From assembly GCA_016202695.1 (NCBI GenBank), contig JACQOE010000074.1, forward strand, positions 1 through 50,194: a stretch of 50,194 nt of DNA, written 5' to 3'. The translations under genes were made by a program, and so were the position numbers. The stretch comes from Pseudomonadota bacterium (GTDB lineage: Bacteria > Pseudomonadota > Alphaproteobacteria > JACQOE01). Below the pieces are notes generated by a model, which saw nothing but the letters and a program-made list of their open reading frames with translations, was not told the DNA's origin and ran no database searches. Below, in pieces: positions 34,495-44,267 of the stretch. The first letter of the stretch is position 1. Every line of letters begins with the position of its first letter.

Positions 34495-35181
34495 TCAGGT
34501 GACGATCGGCAGCCGTTCGATCGCGTAAGCGTGCGCGATCCGGCGCTTCAGCACCGGGTCCTCGATCTCCATCTCGAAGCGCTCGCCCCCCTCCATCGCC
34601 CCGCGCACCGGCTGGGTGCCGCAGAAGAGCACGGTGCCCGCGGGAAGCGCGCCCTCGGCCCCGGGGTAGCTCCGGATCAGGTTCTGGGGCGGGCGGGTAA
34701 GGGCGAGCGTCCCCTCCTGGTAGAGCCGGCGCCGGCCGTTGACGGTGACGTGGCTCCTCAGCACCAGCCGGTCCCAGTGCGCCGCGACCTCGTCGAAGGG
34801 CCACAGCTCGGGGGCGATCGGCTTGGGGCAGACCTGCTTCGAGACCGCCACCCCGTAAGCCTCGACCTCGCGGTCGGTGTGATCCGAGCCCACACCCACC
34901 CACAGCCCGCCCTCGAGCGCGACCAGCGCCGCCTCGATCTCGCCCGAGCTCGCCTCGCCGAGGACCTGGATACTGCCCGTGGTGGTGAGGAGCGAGGCCG
35001 ACAGGCGGTAGTAGATCGGGATCGTGCTCGGCGGCGCCACCCCGAGGGCGGCCATCTCGTCGAGGTGCTTCCGCACCTCGGCCTCGTCGCGGCCGGTCAT
35101 GCCGCCGCAGACGAGGGTGTGAAGCTGGACCTCCACCTCCTCGGTGCGGCCGCGGCGGGTCAGGAGAAACCGGAGACTCAT
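34495..35181 (-). CDS. DUF2848 family protein
   Basis: The 228-aa product begins SLRFLLTRRGRTEEVEVQLHTLVCGGMTGRDEAEVRKHLDEMAALGVAPPSTIPIYYRL in pieces typical of DUF2848, then GGLWVGVGSDHTDREVEAYGVAVSKQVCPKPIAPELWPFDEVAAHWD. The fold resembles fumarylacetoacetate-hydrolase-like proteins, but no reaction is established. GSDHTDRE gives a possible metal-binding cluster. ATG 35181 was chosen because the conserved sequence starts there; the open frame upstream is antisense to trkH. Confidence 0.82.
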   Translation of the reverse strand: MSLRFLLTRRGRTEEVEVQLHTLVCGGMTGRDEAEVRKHLDEMAALGVAPPSTIPIYYRLSASLLTTTGSIQVLGEASSGEIEAALVALEGGLWVGVGSDHTDREVEAYGVAVSKQVCPKPIAPELWPFDEVAAHWDRLVLRSHVTVNGRRRLYQEGTLALTRPPQNLIRSYPGAEGALPAGTVLFCGTQPVRGAMEGGERFEMEIEDPVLKRRIAHAYAIERLPIVT

Positions 35182-35335
35182 CGCTTTCCCCTTGCATGGT
35201 TGCGGGTCTGCGCCGGCGCCGAGCATCGCGCGCCACGCCGTTCGCATCAAGCCCGTGGACAGGCGCCGGCGCCTTCGCCGATCATCCCCCTTCGCTCGGG
35301 CATCGGCGACAAGGCGCGGGAGGGACCGCCCGGAC

Positions 35336-36768
35336 GTGATCGATTTCCGGCCCGTCTTCCTGATCATCGGCTGGCTTCTTTGCGCGCTCGCGCTGAGCAT
35401 GTGCCTGCCGGCGCTCGCCGATGCTCTGGTCGGCCACGCCGATTGGCGGGTCTTTGTCGCTGCCGCCTCGGCGACGCTGTTCGTCGGGGGCGCGCTCGTG
35501 CTCACCTGCCGGGGCAGCGCGATCAACCTTTCCGTCCGCCAGGCCTTCGTGCTGACCACGCTCACCTGGTCCCTCCTCACCGCCTTCGCCGCGCTACCGC
35601 TTGTCTTCTCCGGCCTCGGCATGAGCTTCACCGACGCCTTCTTCGAGGCGATGTCGGGCATCACCACCACCGGCTCGACGGTGATCACCGCCCTCGACAC
35701 CGCCCCGCCCGGCATCCTGCTGTGGCGGGCGCTCCTGCAATGGCTGGGGGGATCGGGATCATCGTCATGGCCATCGCGGTGCTGCCGTTCCTGAAGGTGG
35801 GCGGGATGCAATTCTTCCGCATGGAGTGGTCGGCCCAGGCAGAGAAGGTGGTGCCGCGGGCGGCGCAGCTCGCCACAGCGCTGGGGCTGATTTACCTCGC
35901 CCTTACCGCGGCTTGGGCGGGGGTGTGGCTGGCCGGCATGAGCGCCTTCGACGCCGTCGCCCACGCGATGACGACCATCGCCACCGGCGGCTTCTCGACC
36001 CGGGATGCCTCGATCGCCCACTACCAGAGTGCCGCCATCGACTGGATCATCACCGCCGGGATGTTCGTCGGCGGGCTGCCCTTCATCCTTTTCTGGCGAG
36101 TGCTCAGGGGCAGCCCCTGGATCCTGTTCCAGGACAGCCAGGTGCGCTGGTTCTTCTACATCGCCGGCGCGATGTCGCTGGCGACCGCGGCGTGGCTGTG
36201 GGCCGGGGGCCTCGTCGGCTCCGTCGAGGCGTTGCGTTACGCCGCCTTCAACGTGATCTCGGTGATGACCGGGACCGGCTACTCCTCCACCGACTTCGGC
36301 ACCTGGGGCAGCTTCGCCACCGTGCTGCTCCTCTTCGCCATGTTCGTCGGCGGCTGCGCCGGCTCCACCACCTGCGGCATCAAGATCTTCCGCTTCCAGA
36401 TGCTGTGCGAGCACCTGCGCGTGCAGCTCGCCCGGCTGGTGCGCCCCAACGGCGTGTTCATTCCCTACTGGAACCGCCAGCCGGTGCCGACGGCGGTGCT
36501 CAGCTTCTTCTACGTCTACCTGCTGTGCTTCGCTGGGCTGGCGATGGCGCTCGGCGCGCTCGGGCTCGACTTCATCACCAGCGTCTCCGGCGCGGCGACC
36601 GCGATCTCCAATGTCGGGCCCGGGCTGGGGCCGGTGATCGGGCCGGCCGGCACGTTCCAGGGCCTGCCCGACGCCGCCAAGTGGCTGCTCTCGGCCGGGA
36701 TGCTCCTCGGCCGGCTCGAGCTGTTCACCGTGCTGGTCCTCTTGGCGCCCGGCTTCTGGCGCAACTGA
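35336..36768 (+). pseudogene. trkH: TrkH-type potassium transporter, disrupted by a single-base frameshift
   Basis: TrkH is the membrane subunit of the Trk K+ uptake system. The first frame (GTG 35336, with GGAGGG upstream) encodes the N-terminal helices and the first pore loop (GITTTGSTVI), then leaves frame at a run of six G (35746-35751). It would end at 35794 after 152 residues, with a nonsense tail SGSSSWPSRCCRS. The next frame resumes exactly with IGIIVMAIAVLPFLKVGGMQFF and holds the other pore loops (TIATGGFST, MTGTGYSSTD, ISNVGPGLG) to 36768. Restoring a seventh G gives Leu-Gly-Gly-Ile and a normal 477-aa protein. Sequencing error, mutation or slippage are all possible. No trkA adjoins. 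Confidence 0.9.
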
Positions 36769-36784
36769 GCGCCCAGGCCGGCCC

Positions 36785-37387
36785 TCAGCGGGTGACCACG
36801 AAGTCGCCGAGGTGGGTTCTAATCTGGCGGCCGAGCTCTCCGTCCAGGTCCTGGACCAGCGCGGCCGTCATCTCGAACCAGACTCGCTCGCGCTCGGCGA
36901 GCGAGATCCCCTCCTCGACGGTGCGGCTGCGGCTGGCATGGGCATTGATGAAGCCGAGCCGCGTGCCGCGTTCGCTCAGGATCTCAAGCATGACCTCGAG
37001 GTCGGCGTCATAGCGCTCGCCCTGGTCGCGGGTGAAGACACCGACGATGCCGCCGCGGGTGGGGAGGTGAGTTTCGACCACGGCGGCCCGCGAGATCACG
37101 AACCGGGCGACGCCGTCGGCGCCGTCGGCTCGCAGCCGGTCGCGCGCCCAGCTGGCCGCCGCCCTCGCCGGCGGGGTGGCGAGGCGGTGCTCGACGTTGG
37201 GCTCCTTGAAGGGTGGCTGGTAGCGGTCGTCGATCTCGAGTCGCGCGACCGCGAGCCGGATCGGCGGCAGGTGCGCGAACGAAAGCTCGGGCAGGGTGCG
37301 CGGCGGAGGCACCGTCTCGCAGGCGGCGAGGGCCGCGGCCAACGCCGCGAGGACAAGCATCCGCGCCGCGGTCTTGGGTGTTGCCAT
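36785..37387 (-). CDS. Conserved outer-membrane or periplasmic lipoprotein
   Basis: The 200-aa protein has a lipoprotein signal with lipobox LAAC (ARMLVLAALAAALAACETV), so the mature chain is lipid-anchored at Cys. The rest contains LPPIRLAVARLEIDDRY, ARDRLRADGADGVARFVISRAAVVETHLP and LEVMLEILSERG. It resembles a group of unnamed alphaproteobacterial lipoproteins. Adjacent ATGs at 37390 and 37387 follow GGAGGCGGG; the second has the better spacing. It lies 81 bp after hslO in the same direction, likely the last gene of argD-argF-hslO. Confidence 0.82.
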   Translation of the reverse strand: MATPKTAARMLVLAALAAALAACETVPPPRTLPELSFAHLPPIRLAVARLEIDDRYQPPFKEPNVEHRLATPPARAAASWARDRLRADGADGVARFVISRAAVVETHLPTRGGIVGVFTRDQGERYDADLEVMLEILSERGTRLGFINAHASRSRTVEEGISLAERERVWFEMTAALVQDLDGELGRQIRTHLGDFVVTR

Positions 37388-37468
37388 CATCCCGCCTCCA
37401 TCGCCGAGATCGCTTCCGTCCGCCGAACCGATACTGCCCGCGTCGGGCTCAACCCGCAACGCGGCCGA

Positions 37469-38410
37469 TCACGACCGCAGCAGTCGATCGAGGTCCTCCA
37501 CGTCGAAGGCGAGAACGCTGCCGCAGAACTCGCAGGTGACGACGATTCGGCCGTCCACCCTCATGTCCTCGATCTCGGAGGACGAGAACGAGCGCAGCAT
37601 CGACAGCACCCGCTCGCGCGTGCAGCGGCATTGCGGCTTGACCGGGTCGGGCGGGAAGGCGCGCACGCCCTCCTGGTGGAACAGGCGCCAGAGGATGGTT
37701 TCGGGGGCGAGGCGGCGATCGAGGAGCTCGGCCGGGGCGAGGCTCGCGGCCAGGATCGCGCCGCGGCGCCAGTCCTCCTCGGACTCCGCGCCGGCCCGGG
37801 CCCGCGCTCCGCCCTCGGGGGGGAGATGCTGGATCATCAGCGCGCCGGCGCGCCAGGGCGCGCCCGGGCCTTCGGCGCCCGGCCGGTCGGCAGCGAGCTG
37901 GATCAGGCAGTCGATCTGCTCGGACTGGCGGAAGTAGGCGTGCGCGCAGTCGGCGATCGTCGCTCCGGAGAGCTCGACAATTCCCTGATGGAGGTCGCTC
38001 TCCAGTCCCTGATCGACGGTGAAGGCCATGAAGCCCTGTCCGAGGAGCCGCGGCACGAGGGCGCCGCTTGCCGCCGCGGCCTCCAGCCCGGCCCCGTCGT
38101 AGGAGGCCATGCCGCGCACTTCGCCCCCGCTGGTGACGTCGACGGCGACCAGCTTGACCGGCCCATCGCCCTTGACCTGAAGCGAGAACACGCCCTCGAA
38201 GTCGAGCGCGCCGGCGAGGACCACCGCGAGCGCCACGGTCTCGCCGAGCACCTTCGCCACCGGACGGGGGTAGTCGTGGCGGGTGAGGATCCAGTCGACG
38301 GTCGGGCCGAGGCGCACCAGCCGGCCCCGAATCGCGCCCGCCTCGAGAAGGAAGGGAACGACCAGATCGTCCCGCGCGGCTGCGGGCGCGGGTTTCAGGG
38401 AGGGCTGCAC
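37469..38410 (-). CDS. hslO: Hsp33 redox-activated chaperone
   Basis: HslO is a holdase switched on by oxidation and unfolding. The 313-aa protein has the N-terminal Hsp33 domain (LVRLGPTVDWILTRHDYPRPVAKVLGE...) and the C-terminal zinc switch CRC-x~31-CEFC, with all four cysteines present. Its start is a GTG at 38410, 19 bp after argF. The argD-argF-hslO order is conserved in alphaproteobacteria. Confidence 0.95.
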   Translation of the reverse strand: MQPSLKPAPAAARDDLVVPFLLEAGAIRGRLVRLGPTVDWILTRHDYPRPVAKVLGETVALAVVLAGALDFEGVFSLQVKGDGPVKLVAVDVTSGGEVRGMASYDGAGLEAAAASGALVPRLLGQGFMAFTVDQGLESDLHQGIVELSGATIADCAHAYFRQSEQIDCLIQLAADRPGAEGPGAPWRAGALMIQHLPPEGGARARAGAESEEDWRRGAILAASLAPAELLDRRLAPETILWRLFHQEGVRAFPPDPVKPQCRCTRERVLSMLRSFSSSEIEDMRVDGRIVVTCEFCGSVLAFDVEDLDRLLRS

Positions 38411-38429
38411 TCGGGGGGCCTCGGTCGGG

Positions 38430-39359
38430 CTAGAGGAGGTCGTGCCTCAAGCACCATGTGAGGATACTCTTCTGGGCATGCAAGCGGTTTTCCGACTCGT
38501 CCCAGACCGCCGAGTGCGGTCCGTCGATGACCCGGTCGGTGACTTCGTCACCGCGATGGGCGGGCAGGCAGTGCATGAAGATGGCGTCCGGCTTGGCCCT
38601 CGCCATCAGCGCCTCGTCCACCCGGTAGGGCCGGAGCAGGGCGCGGCGCCGCTCGGCGTCCTTCTGGCCCATCGACACCCAGGTGTCGGTCACCACGCAG
38701 TCAGCCCCCGCTACGGCCGCCGCTGGATCGTCGGTGAACGCGATCTCGGCGCCCTCGCGCCGCGCCCGCTCGATGTCGGCTTTGGGGGGGCGAAGCGGCT
38801 CGGGGCAGGCGAGCCGAAGGGCGAATCGGAAGCGGGCCGCCGCCTGGATCCACGAGCGGGCGACGTTGTTGCCGTCGCCGCACCACGCCACCAGGCGACC
38901 GGCGATCGGCCCCTTGCGCTCTTCGAAGGTCATGACGTCGGCCATGATCTGACAGGGGTGAGAGGAGTCGGTCAGACCGTTGATCACCGGCACCTCGGCA
39001 TTGACGGCCAACTCTTCAAGCCGGCTATCGAGGCCGGTACGGATCATGATCGCGTCGACGTAGCGAGACAGCACGCGGGCGGTATCGGCGATCGTCTCGC
39101 CCCGGCCGAGTTGCGACTCGGCGGTCCCCAGGACGACCACGTCGCCCCCCAGCTTTTTCATGCCGACCTCGAACGAGACGCGGGTGCGGGTCGAGGGCTT
39201 TTCGAAGATCATCGCCAGCACCCGGCCGGCGAGCGGCCGCGCGTCGCCCCCCGGCGGCGCGCCCCGCTTGAAGGCGGTGCCGGCATCAAGGATGCGGCGG
39301 AGCGTGGCCGCATCCAGTCCGCGGAGATCGAGGAAGTGCCGAGGCGCCGTCGGCGCCAT
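38430..39359 (-). CDS. argF: Ornithine carbamoyltransferase
   Basis: ArgF makes citrulline from ornithine and carbamoyl phosphate. The 309-aa protein contains the carbamoyl-phosphate site [33 protein letters not shown], and the ornithine-side HCLPAHRG. Its ATG overlaps the argD stop by one base (TGATG), which implies coupled translation. Confidence 0.96.
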   Translation of the reverse strand: MAPTAPRHFLDLRGLDAATLRRILDAGTAFKRGAPPGGDARPLAGRVLAMIFEKPSTRTRVSFEVGMKKLGGDVVVLGTAESQLGRGETIADTARVLSRYVDAIMIRTGLDSRLEELAVNAEVPVINGLTDSSHPCQIMADVMTFEERKGPIAGRLVAWCGDGNNVARSWIQAAARFRFALRLACPEPLRPPKADIERARREGAEIAFTDDPAAAVAGADCVVTDTWVSMGQKDAERRRALLRPYRVDEALMARAKPDAIFMHCLPAHRGDEVTDRVIDGPHSAVWDESENRLHAQKSILTWCLRHDLL

Positions 39360-40543
39360 CACCGCCGGCCCGGTGTGGCGAATCCCGCGGCGACGCAGTC
39401 GAGGATCGCGACCCCCTCGTCGATCTGAGTCTTCTCGACGATGAGCGGGGGATACACTCGCACCACGTTCTCGCCCGCGGTGACGAGGAGCAGGCCCTCG
39501 TCCTGCGCGTGTTGGACGACGTCGGCATTCGAGGGCACGCACTTGAGGCCGAGCATCAGTCCGCGCCCGCGCACCTCGCTGAAGACGGAGCCATGCTCGG
39601 CGACCAGGCCCTCGAGCCGCCAGCGGAGATGCACGCCCATCTTCTCGACCCGCGGCAGGAATCCGTCGGCGAGGATCACGTCGAGCACGGCGTTCGCTGC
39701 GGCGCAGGCGAGCGGGTTGCCGCCGAAGGTGCTGCCGTGGCTGCCCGCGGTCATATGCCGGCCGACCGCCTCGGTGGCGAGGCAGGCGCCCATCGGGAAG
39801 CCGCCGCCGATTCCCTTGGCCACTGCCATCACGTCGGGCTTCACCCCCGCCCACTCGTGGGCGAACAGCCTGCCGGTGCGGCCCATTCCGCATTGGACCT
39901 CGTCGAAGAAAAGTAGCAGGCCGAACTCGTCTGCCACTGCCCTTAGGCCCTTGAGATAGTCGGCCGAGGCGGCGCGGATTCCACCTTCGCCCTGCACCGG
40001 CTCGACGAGGATGGCCGCGGTCTCGCGCCCGATCGCGGCGCGCATCTCGTTGAGGTTGCCGAACGGCACCTGGTCGAAGCCGTCGACCAGCGGCTCGAAG
40101 CCCTTGGTGTGCTTCTCCTGGCGCCCGGCCGAGATGGTGGCGAGGGTGCGCCCGTGGAAGGCGTTGGTGCAAGTGATCACGCGGTAGCGCTCGGGGTTGC
40201 CGGTCGAGTCATGATAGCGGCGGACTGCCTTCAGCCCGCACTCGACCGCCTCGCCGCCCGAGTTGCAAAAGAAGACCGTGTCGGCGAAGCTGCGCTCGAC
40301 TAGGCGCCGGGCGAGGCGCTCCTGCCCGGGGATGCGATAAAGGTTGGAGCAGTGCCAGAACTTCGCCACCTGCTCGGTGAGCGCCTTGACTAGGTGGGAA
40401 TGGGCGTGTCCGAGCGCGGTGACCGCGATTCCGGAGGCGAAATCGAGGTAGCGGCGCCCCTCGGTCGAGTAGAGGTAGGCGCCCTCGCCCCGCTCGAAGG
40501 CAAGGCTGGGAGAGCCGTAGGTCGGCATGATGGCGGAGATCAC
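39359..40543 (-). CDS. argD: Acetylornithine aminotransferase
   Basis: ArgD transfers an amino group from glutamate to N-acetylglutamate semialdehyde, and often also serves the diaminopimelate pathway, linking it to dapD/dapE in this window. The 394-aa class III PLP enzyme shows [58 protein letters not shown], the PLP lysine in [16 protein letters not shown] and [14 protein letters not shown] 40543 has AGGAG 6 bases upstream; ATG 40528 is the alternative. It heads the argD-argF-hslO unit. Confidence 0.95.
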   Translation of the reverse strand: MISAIMPTYGSPSLAFERGEGAYLYSTEGRRYLDFASGIAVTALGHAHSHLVKALTEQVAKFWHCSNLYRIPGQERLARRLVERSFADTVFFCNSGGEAVECGLKAVRRYHDSTGNPERYRVITCTNAFHGRTLATISAGRQEKHTKGFEPLVDGFDQVPFGNLNEMRAAIGRETAAILVEPVQGEGGIRAASADYLKGLRAVADEFGLLLFFDEVQCGMGRTGRLFAHEWAGVKPDVMAVAKGIGGGFPMGACLATEAVGRHMTAGSHGSTFGGNPLACAAANAVLDVILADGFLPRVEKMGVHLRWRLEGLVAEHGSVFSEVRGRGLMLGLKCVPSNADVVQHAQDEGLLLVTAGENVVRVYPPLIVEKTQIDEGVAILDCVAAGFATPGRR

Positions 40544-40647
40544 GTTCCTCTCCTTGCGCGTCGGGGTGGCCGCGGAGGCGCGGGGAAAGTGCTCGAATAT
40601 CGGCCAATCCGGCGGTGAGTCAATGCCCAGCCCCCGGCCCGCCGCAG

Positions 40648-40806
40648 CTACGGCTCGAGCTTGTAGCCGCTCCGCAGGAGGGCCCACACGGGGAGAAGGA
40701 GCGCTGCATCGACCATGGCAAGCACGCCCGCGCCAGTTGACCGCACCGATTTGTCGTACCCTGGGTGCGGGGCCTCGTTCGCGGGGGCGTCATTCCGTTC
40801 GCTCAT
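40648..40806 (-). CDS. Possible small protein, 52 aa
   Basis: This short frame lies in the 350-bp gap between argD and recX. The product MSERNDAPANEAPHPGYDKSVR is hydrophilic in its first 22 residues, followed by a hydrophobic stretch (AGVLAMVDAALLLPVWALLR) that could be a membrane helix. No clear ribosome-binding site precedes ATG 40806, and the high GC makes chance open frames common. Apart from this frame I see no feature in 40544-40895. Confidence 0.28.
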   Translation of the reverse strand: MSERNDAPANEAPHPGYDKSVRSTGAGVLAMVDAALLLPVWALLRSGYKLEP

Positions 40807-40895
40807 GGCCGCGATTATCGCTGGGCGCCCGGGACCCGCAAGGGGCCGCGCCCGTCCGCTGGCTGGGGCGGGGGGCGCCGTGCCATGCTGGCAAC

Positions 40896-41456
40896 ATGGG
40901 GGGACGGGAATCGGGGACGGGCGGGGGCAGGCGCCGAGGGCCGCGCCGGGCGAGCGCGGCGGCGCTCGAGGCGGCGGCGCTCGTCTATCTCGGCCGCTAC
41001 GCCGCCACCGCGGCGAGCCTGCGCCGGGTGCTGATGCGCCGGGTGGAGCGCTCGGTCCGTGCCCATGGCGGCGAGCGCGCCGCGGGCGCCCGCCTGGTCG
41101 AGGTCCTGATAGCCCGGCTCGCGGGCGCGGGCCTCCTCGACGATCGCGCGACCGCCCGCGCCGCCGTGCGCAGCCTCCACGCGAGGGGAACCTCGCGCCG
41201 CCACATCGCCGCCAGGCTCAGGCAGAAGGGGGTGGCGCCGGAATGGATCGGGGAGGCGCTCGCGGCGCTGGCCGAGGAGTCACCCGAGCCCGAGTTGGCC
41301 GCCGCCTTCGCCTATGCCCGCCGCCGCCGCCTCGGCCCCTACCGCCAGGGGCCGGCATCCGCCGCCCGGCGTGAGAAGGACCTCGCCGCGCTGGCGCGGG
41401 CAGGCTTCCCGCTCGACATCGCCCGCAAGGTCCTGGAGGCGGAGGAGGCGCCCTAG
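40896..41456 (+). CDS. recX: Regulatory protein RecX
   Basis: RecX binds and restrains RecA filaments. The 186-aa protein has the three tandem helical repeats: AALVYLGRYAATAASLRRVLMRRV, LAGAGLLDDRATARAAVRSLHARGTSRRHIAARLRQKGV, and the third after AFAYARRRRLGPY. The N terminus is Gly/Arg-rich and not conserved. ATG 40896 gives the standard length. recA is not in the window. Its last 4 bases overlap the convergent mscS-family stop. Confidence 0.88.
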   Translation: MGGRESGTGGGRRRGPRRASAAALEAAALVYLGRYAATAASLRRVLMRRVERSVRAHGGERAAGARLVEVLIARLAGAGLLDDRATARAAVRSLHARGTSRRHIAARLRQKGVAPEWIGEALAALAEESPEPELAAAFAYARRRRLGPYRQGPASAARREKDLAALARAGFPLDIARKVLEAEEAP

Positions 41457-43762
41457 GCGCGCTCCCCGCCGCGTCCGCCCTCCAGTGGCCGTTCTGCCGT
41501 TCCGGGCGTGCCCTCCTCGCGCTCGAGCCTGAGGCGCGCCGGCGGCGCGCCACCGTCCTTGTCGACCCCGAAGTAGATCGTGCGGTGGGGGAAGGGGATC
41601 TCGATGCCGAGCTCGTCGAAACGCCGTTTCATGCGCCGGTTGAACTCGCGCCCCACTTCCCACTGCTTGATCGGCCGGGTGGTGATCCGCGCCTTTATGA
41701 TGACCGCTGAGTCGGCGAAGGCGTCGAGCCCCAGCACCTCGAAGCCGGGATCGAGGATCAGCGGGCCGAAAGCGGGGTCGGCGCGCATCTCCCGGGCGAT
41801 CCCCTTCAGCACCTCGACCACCGCGTCGTAGTCCTCGCGGTAGGCGATGCCGACCTCGAACACGTAGCGCGAGTAGTCCTTGGTCATGTTGACCACGGTG
41901 TCGACCGTGCTGAAGGGGATGATGTGGACGTTGCCGGCGAGGTCGCGAAGGCGGATGGCGCGGATCGAGAGGGCCTCGACCACGCCGCTGTGGTTGCCGG
42001 CTTGGATCACGTCGCCGACCGAGACCGCGTCGTCGAAGAGCAGGAAGGCGCCGGTGATCACGTCCTGCACGAGCTTCTGCGAGCCGAAGCCGACCGCTAG
42101 GCCGACCACCCCGGCGCCGGCCAGGAGCGGCCCGATGTTGACCCCGAGCTCGGAGAGGACGATCAGGGCGACGAGGGCGACCAGCACCACCAGGAAGGCG
42201 TTGCGCACCAGCGGGAGGAGGGTCCGCGCCCGCGCGCTCCGAACCACCTGCTGGCCGTTGTCGTCGGTGCGGTTGAGATAGCGCTGGATCGCGGTTGCCA
42301 TCGACTCCCACACGATCACGGCGATCACCAGCACCAGGGCGATGTTGAAGGCGCTGCCGATCAGGCGCTGGCCGAAGCGGGTGCCGAGCCAGGCGAAGGA
42401 CTCGACCCCCCAGGCCTGGAGCACGGAAAGCGCGGCGATGAATGCGACCAGGGCCTGGACGAAGAACTGCAACCCCGAGAGGTAACGGTTCGCTCGCGCC
42501 TCCAGCCCCGGATACTGGGCCTTGAGATCGCCGCCGATCGCGAACATCCGCGCGGTCACGCGCCGGATCCCGGCCGAGGCGAGGCGGGCGAGGGCGAGAA
42601 TGATCGCGGTCAGCACGGTGGCGCGAGCGACGTACTCGAACCCGCCTTCCACTTCGAGCGCCCAGACGAGGTAGATTGCCACCACATAGAGCACCGCAAG
42701 CACGTGCCAGATGTCGGCCAGCCGCTGGCGCAGCGCTCGCAGCACCGGCACCGCCCCGGGCTCGCCGGCCTCGCCCCGGATCAGGCGGCCGATCTCGCCC
42801 CGGTTCTGCAGCACCAGCACGACCGCCATCGCGGTGAGCGCGAAGCCGGTGAGTTTGCGGATCGTCGCGTAGAGCGCCGGGTCGAGGCCCAGGAGCAGCG
42901 CCGCCTCGGCGGTGAAGAAGCCGGCCACGCCGACGGTCGCCAGCCGCCGCACCCAGATGACGACATAGTTGGCCGTCTCGTCGTCGAGGGGGATCAGCCG
43001 CAGGCCGGGCGTGCGCGGCATCATCGTCATGCGGGCCAACGCCATCACGACCAGGACCGCGAGATAGGCGTTGATGGCCGCGACCACCACCAGGCGGGCG
43101 AGGAGGGCCGCCTCGGCGACCGAGAGGGCGGCGTGCGCGGCGCCGCCGAAGGCGGCTGCCGGAACCAGCTCGAGCACGGTGCGGATGAGGAGGATCGGGA
43201 CCTTGAGGAGCAGACTCTCTGCCTTGCGGTTCTCGACCACCTCCATCGCCGGCCTGAGCGCACGGCGCGTGATCGCCTCGGCCAAGAGGCCGGCGGCGAA
43301 GACCAGGAAGAGACGGAGAAGGATGCCGAGCCACCGCTCGCGGGTCGGCGGATCGCCGAGGCTCGCCCGGATCGAGGAAGCCAGTCGGGGAGCATCGGCC
43401 AGGAGGTCGGCGAGCGCGACGAGCGCGCTGCCCAGCGCCCCCACCCGCCCGGAGACGGCGCCGATCACGCCGCCCACCGCCTCGGCCGGGCTCGGCACCT
43501 CGGCCTCGGTGCCGGCCATGCCGCGGGCGGCGAGGAGGGCCCGGAGGTCGGCGATCAGGCGGTTGCGGGCGTCCTCGTTCTCGAGGGTCGCGAGCAGTGC
43601 CTTGATCTCGGCGTCACTGACCGAAGCCCCCGCCCCCGTGGCAGGGCCGGCCGCCGGCGCCTGGGCGGCACCGGCAAAGATTCCGACGAGCAGGGCGAGG
43701 AGGATCGCGGCCAGGCGGCCGGCGATGCCGGCGGCGCGCGAGTGCCTTGCAATGGACCGCAT
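41453..43762 (-). CDS. Large MscS-family mechanosensitive channel
   Basis: The 769-aa protein has a signal peptide (IAGRLAAILLALLVGIFAGAAQA), a periplasmic region with amphipathic helices (about 40-140), about 10 membrane segments, and the MscS pore and beta domain near the C terminus: AGVVGLAVGFGSQKLVQDVITGAFLLFDDAVSVGDVI then VVEALSIRAIRLRDLAGNVHIIPFSTV. It vents solutes on osmotic downshock. Its size and layout are closer to YbiO/MscM-type proteins than to the small MscS. ATG 43762 starts the signal peptide; a TTG at 43783 is also in frame. No good ribosome-binding site is visible. Confidence 0.9.
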   Translation of the reverse strand: MRSIARHSRAAGIAGRLAAILLALLVGIFAGAAQAPAAGPATGAGASVSDAEIKALLATLENEDARNRLIADLRALLAARGMAGTEAEVPSPAEAVGGVIGAVSGRVGALGSALVALADLLADAPRLASSIRASLGDPPTRERWLGILLRLFLVFAAGLLAEAITRRALRPAMEVVENRKAESLLLKVPILLIRTVLELVPAAAFGGAAHAALSVAEAALLARLVVVAAINAYLAVLVVMALARMTMMPRTPGLRLIPLDDETANYVVIWVRRLATVGVAGFFTAEAALLLGLDPALYATIRKLTGFALTAMAVVLVLQNRGEIGRLIRGEAGEPGAVPVLRALRQRLADIWHVLAVLYVVAIYLVWALEVEGGFEYVARATVLTAIILALARLASAGIRRVTARMFAIGGDLKAQYPGLEARANRYLSGLQFFVQALVAFIAALSVLQAWGVESFAWLGTRFGQRLIGSAFNIALVLVIAVIVWESMATAIQRYLNRTDDNGQQVVRSARARTLLPLVRNAFLVVLVALVALIVLSELGVNIGPLLAGAGVVGLAVGFGSQKLVQDVITGAFLLFDDAVSVGDVIQAGNHSGVVEALSIRAIRLRDLAGNVHIIPFSTVDTVVNMTKDYSRYVFEVGIAYREDYDAVVEVLKGIAREMRADPAFGPLILDPGFEVLGLDAFADSAVIIKARITTRPIKQWEVGREFNRRMKRRFDELGIEIPFPHRTIYFGVDKDGGAPPARLRLEREEGTPGTAERPLEGGRGGERA

Positions 43763-43858
43763 GGAAAAGGAGATTAGCCGCAAGGCGCCGGGCCGGCCAT
43801 AGGCTTCGCTCCTGGCGCGGCCGGGTGGGCGCAGGGCGGGGCGAGCGAGGGACGAGCC

Positions 43859-44254
43859 ATGGAGACGACGTCAATCACGGTCGAGGTATCGGCCGGCGAG
43901 TTGATCGACAAGATCGCGATCCTCGAGATCAAGTGCGAGCGGATCGTCGACGCCGCCAAGCTTGCCAACGTGCGCCGCGAGCTGGCCGCGCTCGCCGCGG
44001 TGCGCGCGGCCGCGCTTCCCTCCTCGGCCGAGCTCGATCGCCTCAGCGCCGAGCTCAAGGTGGTGAACGCCCGGCTGTGGGAGATCGAGGACGAGATCCG
44101 GGACTGCGAGCGACAAAAGGACTTCGGCCCCCGCTTCGTCGAGCTCGCCCGCGCCGTGTACCGGAACAATGACGCGCGCGCCGCCCTCAAGCACCGAATC
44201 AACCGGCTCCTCGGCTCGCGCCTGGTCGAGGAGAAGTCCTACCGGCCCTATTGA
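43859..44254 (+). CDS. DUF6165 family protein
   Basis: The 131-aa product starts TSITVEVSAGELIDKIAILEIKCERI and ends DFGPRFVELARAVYRNNDARAALKHRINRLLGSRLVEEKSYRPY, the family pattern. It is mostly helical with a probable coiled coil (about 35-90). No biochemical role is established; relatives often lie near TPR-containing glycosyltransferases, and one occurs 3 kb away here (47241-49205). It converges with the small lipoprotein gene (13 bp). Confidence 0.85.
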   Translation: METTSITVEVSAGELIDKIAILEIKCERIVDAAKLANVRRELAALAAVRAAALPSSAELDRLSAELKVVNARLWEIEDEIRDCERQKDFGPRFVELARAVYRNNDARAALKHRINRLLGSRLVEEKSYRPY

Positions 44255-44267
44255 CGCCGACTTCGCG

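Noticed and set aside
34531-36768. A 745-codon plus-strand frame that could be read as one protein fused to TrkH
   Set aside because: Its first 400 codons are antisense to the DUF2848 gene and then out of frame with the TrkH start. Only the part after the G-run frameshift is TrkH.
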